A stretch of DNA of 36,685 nt, from positions 1-36,685 of the forward strand of contig SYLY01000026.1 in the NCBI GenBank assembly GCA_005808475.1, in the 5' to 3' direction. The notes beneath the pieces are model-generated. The model worked only from the letters and a program-made list of their open reading frames with translations. It had not been told where the DNA came from and made no database searches. Below, piece after piece: positions 8,930 through 16,770 of this stretch. The translations under genes were made by a program, and so were the position numbers. How positions within the stretch are numbered: position 1 is the stretch's first letter; the number at the start of each line of letters is the position of its first letter. The DNA is from Acidobacteriota bacterium. GTDB taxonomy: Bacteria > Acidobacteriota > Terriglobia > Bryobacterales > Bryobacteraceae.

Positions 8930-9029
8930 CGTCGAGTTCGAACTCGCCTACGAATACGAGTCAACCGGGGACGGCATTCTCGTCCCGGTTCGAATGGTGC
9001 ATTCCGGAATGAGCGGGCCCTGTCGATAG
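8922..9029 (+). pseudogene. Truncated ORF, possible retropepsin-like N-terminus
   Basis: 35 codons that overlap the DUF5678-like gene by 8 nt. The start (MVSVEFELAYEYES, then GDGILVPVRMVHSG) resembles the first strand region of small bacterial retropepsin-like proteins often found next to DUF5678 genes. The frame stops before the catalytic D-[ST]-G motif would appear, and I could not find a continuation in other frames. It is read as a remnant. The alternative is a short unrelated ORF. Confidence 0.3.
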
Positions 9030-9249
9030 TTTTGCGTAAGACGCCGTTCGGGCCCTACGGAATTGGCCTTCGAACTCGTCAACCGCTCGGGAGGCAGGCG
9101 GGCGGCGCGTTTTGGGCGTAGCGTAGACCGGGGCTGGAAATCGAAGGCCCCGGAAATGGAGGCTAGGACGGTTCCCTCCGCGTGGAACACGTACTCGAAG
9201 GCTAGCCTCGCTCCCCGCTCCCGGGATGCCTGATTCGTAGGGAGGGAAG

Positions 9250-9304
9250 TGGTGGGCGCGACAGGACTCGAACCTGTGACCTCCTGCGTGTGAAACATGT
9301 GCCG
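9250..9304 (-). repeat. Putative att site: 3' half of tRNA-Val(CAC), copy 2
   Basis: A perfect 55-bp match to 35996-36050, same orientation. Read on the minus strand, 9294 to 9250 is tRNA positions 32-76: loop TTCACAC with anticodon CAC, stem GCAGG, variable loop AGGTC, T arm, acceptor strand CGCGCCC and encoded CCA. The 5' side does not fold as a tRNA: the would-be anticodon stem CATGT mismatches GCAGG, and there is no D arm. This is the usual footprint left when an integrative element uses the tRNA 3' half as its attachment site. Confidence 0.75.
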
Positions 9305-9354
9305 CGCCTCCACGGTCTCCATCCGCTGCCGGCCGCTCTTTCCCCTCCAACAAG

Positions 9355-9432
9355 TTACAGCCGCTGCCTTCGCGTGAACCGGATCTTCAATCGTGTCAAG
9401 CTCGCCGATTCTTGCACAGTTCGTGCACAGTC
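9355..9432 (-). pseudogene. 26-codon conserved ORF tail beside the att repeat, possible integrase relic
   Basis: On the minus strand this 78-bp stretch reads DCARTVQESASLTRLKI and so on to a TAA at 9355. The equivalent stretch at 36101-36178 reads NCARTVQELARLTRW and so on and stops at the same place. The 128 bp from 9305 to 9432 align without a gap to 36051-36178 (93 identities by my hand count). A tRNA-targeting integrase gene typically ends close to its att site, so a relic integrase 3' end is a reasonable inference. The tail is too short to recognise a family. Confidence 0.35.
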
Positions 9433-9571
9433 AAATAGGGCAGAAGACGAGCAATGCCGAGGGCAGACTGTGCTGCACCGTCCATCTGCCGCGGGCGTCG
9501 ATTGAACGGCCCGGTGAACTCGCAATCCCGGGCAACTCGCAGCCTGATGGCCGAAATGTCCCACGTCTCAG

Positions 9572-11518
9572 TCAGGGCCGGGGGCCCACCGCCGCGACGT
9601 CGATCGCCACGAATCCGAGTTTCCAAGCAGGCGAATCAGGATGCAGCCGAAAGTCCGATCGGGCGGCATCCATGAACATCGGGTCGGCGACGATCGATTT
9701 CGTATCGCGGCCGAGTTCCCGCCACTGGACCAGCGAGTTGCGTCCGAAGCGCGGATCGCCGCCGCGCGGGTCGAAGTAGAGATTGCTTTCGACATCCACA
9801 CCAGCGCCCCAGTTTCCGCCAAGTGGCCGGCCGCTGTTCCAATAGACGATATTGCGTGTAAACGTAAAGGAGCGGTGCTGCTCGGAACGCGCCCGCGACG
9901 CCTGCGCCTCCTCGTTCAACGCGAGGATGTTGTTGCGCACGATGTTGTCGCGGCCGTAGTGGAGATGGAATCCCGAACTCTTCGCGCGGTACACGATATT
10001 CGACTCGACCAGAGTTCCGACGGTACCCTCGTCGAGATAGATTCCGCGCCCCCGTTCGGCGAACGATCTCACGTCATGCACGATGTTATTGCGGACGGTC
10101 CCTCCGCGGTAGCCCAGCGTGTAGATGCCGCCAAGATCGTTGAGAGTGTCGCGCCCGATGTGATGCACCTCATTGAACTCGATGCGATTGTCTTCGCAAA
10201 GGCTCGGACCGTAGCCCCACGTCCATCCAGCACTGATGCCGCTGTAGTAGACGTGGTGGATCAGGTTATGCGCGACCGTGTTGCGGCCCGTTTGCCCCAG
10301 CCAGATGCCGACCGCCTCAGGGTGGACGTGGCCGAGATCGTGGATGTGATTGTCTGTGAGAGCATTGCCGAACGTGCGATCGGCCTCCGTCTCGCGAATG
10401 ACTTTCTCGCCGAGCTTTATGCCGCCTGCGCCGGCGTCGAAGATGGCGTTGTGCGCGACGCGATTGCTTTTGGAGGCGCGCCGAAACCAGATCGCGTAGT
10501 TTCCGATCTGCGAAAACGTGCACCGCTCGATCACGCAGCCTTCCGCGCCATCGGCCTCGACCGCCGCGCCCTCATTCACCGCGGCCTGTGGCTGGTCTGC
10601 GTAGCCCTCGGGCGGCATGGACCAATCGGCGTGGCGAAAGTGAAGGCCGCGCAGCGTCACGCCGCGGACGAGCGCCCCGGGCCGCCCCTCGATTACGACA
10701 AGCCGTGTGAGATCCGCTCCCGTGATTTCCTCCGCGGCGGGATCCTCGCCGCCGAGCGGCCAATAGGAGATCGTGGACGCCCGCCGGTCCAGATACCATT
10801 CGCCCTGTTCATCGAGGGCCTCCGGCGCATTTTCGATGAAGAACCGGCCTTCCGGGTCTTGCACGATGCCCACCGCCGATCCCCCCGGGCCCCCCGCAAG
10901 AGTCGCGACTTGCGCCTCTTCATTGACGGCGGCAACCGGTCTTCGGAACGAGGTCCATCCGAGCAAAGCGACCACCTCCACCTGTGCGCCGGCCCAGGTC
11001 TTTCGAATGAGGCCGTCACGGTAGGGGAGACGGAACGGAGTCTCCTGCGAACTCGGCCCGATGATCCGTAAGTAGCCGTTGTTCGGAATTCGCGCCCGGC
11101 GCGCACGCCGCTGGCCGATGAACAATTGGCGTGGGGTCCAGCCGGACGGGACCGGTGCGGTCCAGATCTGCTCCTTGGATTTTTTCCAACCGGTGATCGT
11201 GCGGCCTCCGCTGAGGACGGCCCGCTCGCCTGGCGTCGCCTCATAAGTGACATTCGAATCGGCGTTCGTCAGCACGAACGGCCGTTCCAATCGATATGTC
11301 CCGCCGCGGAGGATCACGGTGAATGGCTTGTTCGGCTCGGCCGCGCGGTTGCGCCGAACGGCATCGCGCGCCGCTTCGAGCGACGGGAGCGGTCCATCGG
11401 TGCGGGCGGCATTCGGCGACGCCAGCCGGCCGGACCAGGTAGCCTTGCCCTCCGTCGAGACGTATAGGACATCCGCGTTCAAGGCGATCGCCAGAACCGA
11501 TAAGAGAATGAGTTTCAT
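9572..11518 (-). CDS. Secreted right-handed beta-helix protein, GH141-like
   Basis: 648 aa from the ATG at 11518, which overlaps the upstream stop (ATGA). A signal peptide (MKLILLSVLAIALNA) precedes an N-terminal segment typical of large parallel beta-helix carbohydrate-active proteins: LYVSTEGKATWSG, SLEAARDAVRRNR, VILRGGTYRLERPFVL and ERAVLSGGRTITGWK. Repeated helix rungs follow from about residue 300, such as NYAIWFRRASKSNRVAHNAI, NTVAHNLIHHVYYSG and VRNNIVHDVRSF. This layout matches GH141 (alpha-fucosidase/xylanase) and related polysaccharide-lyase-like helices. The catalytic residues cannot be fixed by eye. It is the last gene of the RpiR-led operon; 140 bp of unassigned sequence separate it from the conserved tRNA-fragment module. 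Confidence 0.8.
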   Translation of the reverse strand: MKLILLSVLAIALNADVLYVSTEGKATWSGRLASPNAARTDGPLPSLEAARDAVRRNRAAEPNKPFTVILRGGTYRLERPFVLTNADSNVTYEATPGERAVLSGGRTITGWKKSKEQIWTAPVPSGWTPRQLFIGQRRARRARIPNNGYLRIIGPSSQETPFRLPYRDGLIRKTWAGAQVEVVALLGWTSFRRPVAAVNEEAQVATLAGGPGGSAVGIVQDPEGRFFIENAPEALDEQGEWYLDRRASTISYWPLGGEDPAAEEITGADLTRLVVIEGRPGALVRGVTLRGLHFRHADWSMPPEGYADQPQAAVNEGAAVEADGAEGCVIERCTFSQIGNYAIWFRRASKSNRVAHNAIFDAGAGGIKLGEKVIRETEADRTFGNALTDNHIHDLGHVHPEAVGIWLGQTGRNTVAHNLIHHVYYSGISAGWTWGYGPSLCEDNRIEFNEVHHIGRDTLNDLGGIYTLGYRGGTVRNNIVHDVRSFAERGRGIYLDEGTVGTLVESNIVYRAKSSGFHLHYGRDNIVRNNILALNEEAQASRARSEQHRSFTFTRNIVYWNSGRPLGGNWGAGVDVESNLYFDPRGGDPRFGRNSLVQWRELGRDTKSIVADPMFMDAARSDFRLHPDSPAWKLGFVAIDVAAVGPRP

Positions 11519-12645
11519 TTTGCGTCTGACCTCCGCGTCTTGTTCTCGAACAGAAAAAGCCCCGTTTTCCCGGCTACGACAAAGTCGAGGTCTCCGTCGC
11601 CATCGATATCGGCCACCGGGATCTGCATGCCGCCTCCGGCGCGCGTGCTGTATTCGACGATATGGCGAATCCACTCGATTGACTTGCCGTCCGCGGTCTT
11701 GCGGAATTCATACCAGTAGATGCCGAGCGGCTCCCGCTCGCCTGGGTCCTTGCCGTTGTGAGGCAGGTAGCGCTTGCCGGTGAGCAGATCCTTGCGCCCA
11801 TCGCCGTTGAGGTCCACCAATGCAGTGGCGTGCGCTCCGGCCCACGTGTCGTCGATAAGGCGGCGAGTCCATTGCCCGCTGCCGCCCTGTTCCAGCCAAA
11901 AGACTCCGTAGTCGTGCGCTTTCGAGAAAAGGATGTCGTTACGGCTGTCGCCATTGATATCGATGACGTGAAGAAACCCGGTGGACCCCAGATCGAACTC
12001 GGGATGCCACTTCCATTCCCCGGCGCGAGGGTCCGGCGGCGCTTCGTACCAGCCGCGTGGCGTCAGGATGTCGTTGCGGCCGTCGCCATTGACATCGCCG
12101 CAGCCGATTCCGTGGTCGTGCGTCTTGTTCGCGACCACACGCCGCACCATCCTGCCGTTGCTTACTTCGTACCAAGCGACCGGGATCTCGGGACGCCAGC
12201 CGAGCATCGGCAGGACTTCGCGGCTTCGGCCATCGTTGTCGAGATCCACCAGAAATGCGAACTCGATCCCGTAGCCGCCGTCCTCGAAGACGTGCTTCCG
12301 CCAAGGTTCGTCCCTTGCCCCAGGATTCTCGAACCAGGCCATGACACGTTCGTTGCCCAGCGCGCTGACAATGTCGACGCTGCCGTCGCCATTCACGTCA
12401 AGGGCAAGATCGGAGAAGTCGTCGATGAGGTCCGCGGCGGCTACGTAGTTCAACTCTCGAAACGCATGGCGGCGCCAATGCGGCGCCTCGAACCAGTTTT
12501 CGCCGGACACGATATCCGCGCGGCCATCGCCGTCGATGTCGGCAAGGGTTACGGCCTCGGAAGAGCCCAAGTCGATGTCGTGACGCGAGAATGGAATCCC
12601 TGGGGGGCGCGGCAGCAGCAGAAGGAGCGCCCAGCACCACTTCAT
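11515..12645 (-). CDS. Secreted FG-GAP/VCBS repeat protein
   Basis: 376 aa from the ATG at 12645, overlapping the upstream stop by 4 nt. A short signal (MKWCWALLLLLPRPPG) is followed by seven calcium-binding-type blade motifs: DIDGDGRADIVSG, DVNGDGSVDIVSA, DLDNDGRSREVLP, DVNGDGRNDILTP, DINGDSRNDILFS, DLNGDGRKDLLTG and DIDGDGDLDFVVAG. These predict a seven-bladed, Ca-stabilised propeller. There is no catalytic motif, so binding of glycan or a partner protein outside the cell is likely. A longer reading frame upstream lies inside the previous gene and is rejected because the signal peptide sits at the chosen ATG. Coupled to both neighbours. Confidence 0.85.
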   Translation of the reverse strand: MKWCWALLLLLPRPPGIPFSRHDIDLGSSEAVTLADIDGDGRADIVSGENWFEAPHWRRHAFRELNYVAAADLIDDFSDLALDVNGDGSVDIVSALGNERVMAWFENPGARDEPWRKHVFEDGGYGIEFAFLVDLDNDGRSREVLPMLGWRPEIPVAWYEVSNGRMVRRVVANKTHDHGIGCGDVNGDGRNDILTPRGWYEAPPDPRAGEWKWHPEFDLGSTGFLHVIDINGDSRNDILFSKAHDYGVFWLEQGGSGQWTRRLIDDTWAGAHATALVDLNGDGRKDLLTGKRYLPHNGKDPGEREPLGIYWYEFRKTADGKSIEWIRHIVEYSTRAGGGMQIPVADIDGDGDLDFVVAGKTGLFLFENKTRRSDAK

Positions 12646-14264
12646 CGGTTCGATCCCTTGTCGTCGTAGGTGCGGTCGAAACCCGGTCCGCCGGCGGCGA
12701 CGAATCCACGGCTCGCACCTGATTCCTCCGAGCTCACCCAGAATGAGTACAAGCGAGCGTTCTTCACCTCGAAGCGGAATCGAACGGGCTTGCCCGAGAG
12801 CTTCCCGAGGTCCTTTCCGCTTTTCCACTGGACCGGTGCGAGCGTCTTGTCGCCGCTGACCGGGAGGCAGTCCTTCGCCGTGAATCCCGGGATCGGGCGA
12901 CCCGATTCGTCGACAACCTCAGCCCGCAGTTCACCCCTCGGTGCATCGACGTTCACGAAGAGCCGCTTGCCGCTGAACGTCACCTTGCGCGTGGTGACCT
13001 GACCGCCGGGGTCCTTCCCATCGAGCGAGGCAAAGCCATCGCGCCGGAGCGTAGCGAGACCGACGGTGCCGGTGCCGGGCCGTACCGTGCCTTTCACTCC
13101 GGCCCATCCCATGACGTAGAAATGCAGACGGTCTCCCACGATCAGGCAGACGCCGCCCGCCGACTGTACATTTGTCCAGTTCCAGTCGCCGTAGCGTTCC
13201 GACACGGGAATGAACGGCTTTCGGGAGGGGCGGCTCCAGTGGAAGCCATCGCGGCTGAAACCAAGCAGAACCTCGTTCGGTTTCGAGCGATCCTCCGGCG
13301 CCCCCCGCCAGATGCTGAACGCTCCGAGAAGGATGCTCTCATAGCCGGCCGCGTCGAGATTGTAGAGTTGCGGTGGGACCTTCATGTCTTCCCGCATGCC
13401 GTCCAGCCGGTCAGCGGCCGTCCACCAGACGGGTTCGCCGTCCTTCCAGTGCAGCGCCTCGGCTAGACCGCGGGCCTCCCAGTAAAGCCGCACGCGGCCG
13501 GGCGGGTCGCCGCCGGCGGAGTCGCGGATGCCTGTGACCCACACTTTGCGGAAGGGATTCCAGAAAACCGTGGTGCGGTCGCCGCAGGGAAGGCTGCGTG
13601 TGATCTCCGCGCTCCAGTGAATACCGTCAGGCGAGTAGAACAACCGCTGCGGCTGCATATGACTCGTGGACGACACCATCTTGTAGCGGCGCTCCGGTAC
13701 GGTCTCGTCAAGGTCCAGCCAGACGGTCGATGATCCGCGGCCCACCGGATGAACGATGTTCGTGCCGGGAACCACGTCGCGAACCGGCTTCTCCCAATGG
13801 ACTCCGTCCTTCGATACGGCCAGCGCGGTCGAGAGTGTGTAGCCGATGCGGTACCACATCTTGAAGAGACGCTCGCGGGGTTCGTACCACACACCATCGC
13901 TGTACACCGACACGGCGATGCCGGGTCCCCATATCTCGGCGTTGCGGCCCTTGTCCTGACGCTCCCAGGGCTTGTCAGGTCTCAGCACGGGCGTCGCGGG
14001 ATGGTACTCGGCGGAGTGCCAGGTTCGCTCGAGGTTCGTGCTCTCGATCAGGAAGTCATCGACGAAGAGCTGCCGGCCGAGATCGATCGGAATCACTGAC
14101 GGCGGATGCGTGAGATATCCAGGGGCGGGCGGTGGCTCGGAGGAAAGCGAGGCTGCCCGCGGTGGCCAGGACTCAGGCAGCCGGATTCCGTTGTACAGCA
14201 ATTCAGCGCTCGCTGGAGCACCGCACGCCGCGGCGGCCGAGAACAAAAAGCTACGTCTTTTCAT
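12642..14264 (-). CDS. Exported beta-propeller glycosidase-like protein (paralogue 1)
   Basis: 540 aa. The N-terminus MKRRSFLFSAAAACGAPASA is a Tat-type signal. The body has repeated propeller motifs, including VSKDGVHWEKP, YSPDGIHWSAEI and FSRDGFHWSRPSRKPFIP. This S-x-DG-x-x-W pattern is common in GH32/GH43-type and BNR-like propellers. LGRQLFVDDFLIE at the first strand is characteristic of a widespread uncharacterised glycosidase-like group. The C-terminal beta domain (WKSGKDLGKLSGKPVRFRFE) is shared with the gene at 15223-16770, so the two are paralogues in one operon. Start and stop overlap neighbours as ATGA. The enzyme activity is unproven; the acidic catalytic trio cannot be assigned by eye. 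Confidence 0.8.
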   Translation of the reverse strand: MKRRSFLFSAAAACGAPASAELLYNGIRLPESWPPRAASLSSEPPPAPGYLTHPPSVIPIDLGRQLFVDDFLIESTNLERTWHSAEYHPATPVLRPDKPWERQDKGRNAEIWGPGIAVSVYSDGVWYEPRERLFKMWYRIGYTLSTALAVSKDGVHWEKPVRDVVPGTNIVHPVGRGSSTVWLDLDETVPERRYKMVSSTSHMQPQRLFYSPDGIHWSAEITRSLPCGDRTTVFWNPFRKVWVTGIRDSAGGDPPGRVRLYWEARGLAEALHWKDGEPVWWTAADRLDGMREDMKVPPQLYNLDAAGYESILLGAFSIWRGAPEDRSKPNEVLLGFSRDGFHWSRPSRKPFIPVSERYGDWNWTNVQSAGGVCLIVGDRLHFYVMGWAGVKGTVRPGTGTVGLATLRRDGFASLDGKDPGGQVTTRKVTFSGKRLFVNVDAPRGELRAEVVDESGRPIPGFTAKDCLPVSGDKTLAPVQWKSGKDLGKLSGKPVRFRFEVKNARLYSFWVSSEESGASRGFVAAGGPGFDRTYDDKGSNR

Positions 14265-15211
14265 TGTGTATGGATCTCCAGGGGGACTCGTTCAATAAAG
14301 CGCAGGGACTCGTCGCGTTCGAAGACGCCTTCCGTGCAGCCGAGAGCGCGAGTGCAGGAAGCGCCAAGGGCGCTGGCGAAGCGAAGGCTAGTCTCGAACG
14401 GCCAGCGCTCCATCAGCCCCGTGATCAATCCCGCAGCGAAAGCGTCGCCCGCGCAGGACTCGTCGACGGTCTCCATCTCGTACGCGCCGGCCTCCCATGT
14501 TTGGCGGCCTCTTCGTGCAAGCAACCCGTTATTGCCGCGCGTGATCACGACGGTACACCGCGGCGCAAGATCCGCGAGAAGCGCGGCCTGGCGCCGCGGC
14601 GACTCCTCGCCCGTCAATGCGCGAGCCTCGTCCTGATTCGGCAGAAACATGTCGGCGTAGGGTAGAGCTTCCCGGATCCCATCGAGTGGCTGGCGGCTTC
14701 CGCCGGGGATCATGACGTCCAATATGGTTGCGATGGATCGTTGTTGCGCGAGGCGGAACAGGCTTGCCAGACTTGCCGCGTCAAAACCCGGCAACGCGAG
14801 ATAGCCGCCGACATACAGGACGGCGGCGTCATCCAGAGCGGGCACTACATCTTCCGCCACCAGATCGCCGTTCGCGCCGATGGTGTGGATATAGCGCCGG
14901 TCATGGCCTTTTACGTTGAGGACGAACGTGGTGGATGTCGGGTGGGTCTGGCTGCGCATTACCCAGGATGGGTCGATGGACCGCCGCTCGAGGTCGGCGA
15001 CCACGAAGTCTCCGAAGAGATCGTGTCCCACTCTGCCAACGATGCGCGCGGGAGCACCGATACGCCCCAGGCAGGCCGCCGTATTCACGGCGCCGCCGCC
15101 GGCGCTCAACAGAAACTTTTCGGCCAGGATGAGCTGACCTGCTTCCGGCGGGGAACCAACCGCGCTCGAGAAGATGTCGGCTACGATGACTCCGGTGCAA
15201 ATGGCGTGCAA
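14261..15211 (-). CDS. PfkB-family carbohydrate kinase
   Basis: 316 aa from a TTG start at 15211, chosen because GGAG (15217-15220) lies five bases upstream and no in-frame ATG fits. The protein has the ribokinase fold: N-terminal sugar-binding motif SAGGGAVNTAACLGRIG (37-52), substrate-lid and middle strands, PNQDEARALTGEE (191-203), ITRGNNGLLARR, and the C-terminal signature VDESCAGDAFAAGL. In that signature the usual GAGD is CAGD, with the catalytic-base aspartate at 256. It would phosphorylate a sugar or sugar acid (for example KDG, tagatose or fructose type) with ATP in the cytoplasm. It is the only clear cytoplasmic metabolic enzyme in the operon. The stop overlaps the next start, and 11 bp separate it from the gene before. 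The substrate is unknown. Confidence 0.88.
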   Translation of the reverse strand: MHAICTGVIVADIFSSAVGSPPEAGQLILAEKFLLSAGGGAVNTAACLGRIGAPARIVGRVGHDLFGDFVVADLERRSIDPSWVMRSQTHPTSTTFVLNVKGHDRRYIHTIGANGDLVAEDVVPALDDAAVLYVGGYLALPGFDAASLASLFRLAQQRSIATILDVMIPGGSRQPLDGIREALPYADMFLPNQDEARALTGEESPRRQAALLADLAPRCTVVITRGNNGLLARRGRQTWEAGAYEMETVDESCAGDAFAAGLITGLMERWPFETSLRFASALGASCTRALGCTEGVFERDESLRFIERVPLEIHTQ

Positions 15212-15222
15212 GCAATCTCCGG

Positions 15223-16770
15223 TCAGGCGGTCACCCGGAAGGTGTAGAGACCGGCCTTCTTCATTTCGAACCGCAGGTACACGGGCTTCCCCTTCAGCAC
15301 GCTCAAATCGGTTTTGCCTTTCCACGAGACCGTGTGCGAGAACGCGTCGCGGCGGATGTTGTCGCACTCCTCGAGCGTGAAGCCCGGGATCCTTTTTTCC
15401 CAGCGGGTTTCGCGGGTCTGATAGTCGGGCCCTTGCAGGACCTCGACCCGAATGCCCCAATCCGCCTGCGTGTACGGCGCGAGGTTCGAAATGCAGTTGA
15501 CCTCGAGTTTGCTTCCCTCGAGTACGAACTGGCGCGTGACCATGTAGCCTGTCTGGTTGTCCGCCCATTGGCCGACGAAGCGGTCCCTGCGCAGGCGGCA
15601 AGCGGCGACACACGTCTCGGTGGCGACCGGCTCCGACTGCCCCACCGGAGACGCATAGTAGTACATCACCATGTCGTCTCCGATGTCGAGGGGCGGACTG
15701 GTTCCCGGCTCCACCTGTCCATGATCGTAGCTGCCGGCGGGGCCGCGCGGGATGAGCGGCTTCCGGTCCCACGTCCGCTGCCAATGCACTCCGTCACGGC
15801 TCACGGCGATGTGCGTTTCCGTTTCGCTGCGATCTTTTTCCTGAAACATCTGCGCGTACAGCGCGAAAAAGACGCCGTGCCGGCGAAAGATGTAAAGATT
15901 GTCGAAATCGGGTTGATCCTGCTCGTCGGGATAGAGGATCGTCCGCGGCTCACTCCACGTCTTCAGATCGGGACTGGTCGACAAGGCGAGCCGGCGTCCC
16001 GTATGACGCTCGCCTTCCGGGAGCTTGCGGGACTCGCCTTGCGGACGGATCGAAGGACGCAGATAGAGGTACCACAGCTTTCGTTCCGGAATCCACACGA
16101 GGTGATTCGGAAAGTCGCTGTGAAAGCGGAACAGCGGCTGCTCGACGATCTTCCAGTGGAGACCGTCTTTCGAGTACGCCAAGTCGATCTGGCCCCAGTG
16201 GATGTAGACCATCATGAAGCGGCGGCTCGGGTCGGACTGGTTCGGGTTCAGCAGGATCTGCGCGCCGGCGGCGCGCGTGCCGTTCCGCCCGGTGAACACA
16301 ACGTTGCTGCGGCGATGTTTACCAAAGGGAAACTCGGCCATCGCCGGCTTGGTCCACTTGAAGCCGTCTTCGCTTTCGGCGTAGCCGAGGTAATAGGGCG
16401 GTCCCAAATGGCGCGCGTAGTAGTTGGTCAGGCTGAAGCACTCATACCACATGCGGTACTTATCCGCTGACTCGTCGTAGAGGACGCAGGGGTAGGCGCC
16501 CACCGCGTCTTCCCAGGATTTGTCTTGCACGATCACCGGATTGCCGAGATGCTTCGCGACAAGCCCCGCACGGCGCGTCAGTTTCCACCGGTCCTCGACG
16601 ATGTAGTCATCGGCCAGGATCTGCACTTCATTGCCGATACGCATCGGCTCGCCGCGAAAATAGGAATGCGGAATCACCCCTTTGTCACGCTCCTGGCCCA
16701 GCAACGGGGTCGCGCAGGCGGCGGCAAGAAAAGCGCGGCGGGTAGAGGTAGCGCTAGTCGAAAGTGTCAT
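15223..16770 (-). CDS. Exported beta-propeller glycosidase-like protein (paralogue 2)
   Basis: 515 aa. The Tat-type signal is STRRAFLAAACATPLLG. Propeller motifs include ESEDGFKWTKP, YSKDGLHWKIV, TSPDLKTWSEP and VSRDGVHWQRTWDRKPLIP. QILADDYIVED near the N-terminus and WKGKTDLSVLKGKPVYLRFE at the C-terminus match the paralogue at 12642-14264. Two related enzymes in one operon suggest action on two linkages, or two steps, of the same glycan. The start overlaps the stop of the upstream hydrolase (ATGA at 16767-16770). GH32/GH43-like hydrolase or phosphorylase activity is possible, but the catalytic residues cannot be set by inspection. Confidence 0.8.
   Translation of the reverse strand: MTLSTSATSTRRAFLAAACATPLLGQERDKGVIPHSYFRGEPMRIGNEVQILADDYIVEDRWKLTRRAGLVAKHLGNPVIVQDKSWEDAVGAYPCVLYDESADKYRMWYECFSLTNYYARHLGPPYYLGYAESEDGFKWTKPAMAEFPFGKHRRSNVVFTGRNGTRAAGAQILLNPNQSDPSRRFMMVYIHWGQIDLAYSKDGLHWKIVEQPLFRFHSDFPNHLVWIPERKLWYLYLRPSIRPQGESRKLPEGERHTGRRLALSTSPDLKTWSEPRTILYPDEQDQPDFDNLYIFRRHGVFFALYAQMFQEKDRSETETHIAVSRDGVHWQRTWDRKPLIPRGPAGSYDHGQVEPGTSPPLDIGDDMVMYYYASPVGQSEPVATETCVAACRLRRDRFVGQWADNQTGYMVTRQFVLEGSKLEVNCISNLAPYTQADWGIRVEVLQGPDYQTRETRWEKRIPGFTLEECDNIRRDAFSHTVSWKGKTDLSVLKGKPVYLRFEMKKAGLYTFRVTA

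Noticed and set aside
8948..9322. Minus-strand frame containing GSSPVAPTT
   Set aside because: That phrase is the usual false translation of a tRNA 3' end; the frame runs through the tRNA-Val fragment and is not a gene.
9641..11071. 476-codon + strand open frame
   Set aside because: Antisense to the beta-helix gene, which has a signal peptide and clear rungs.
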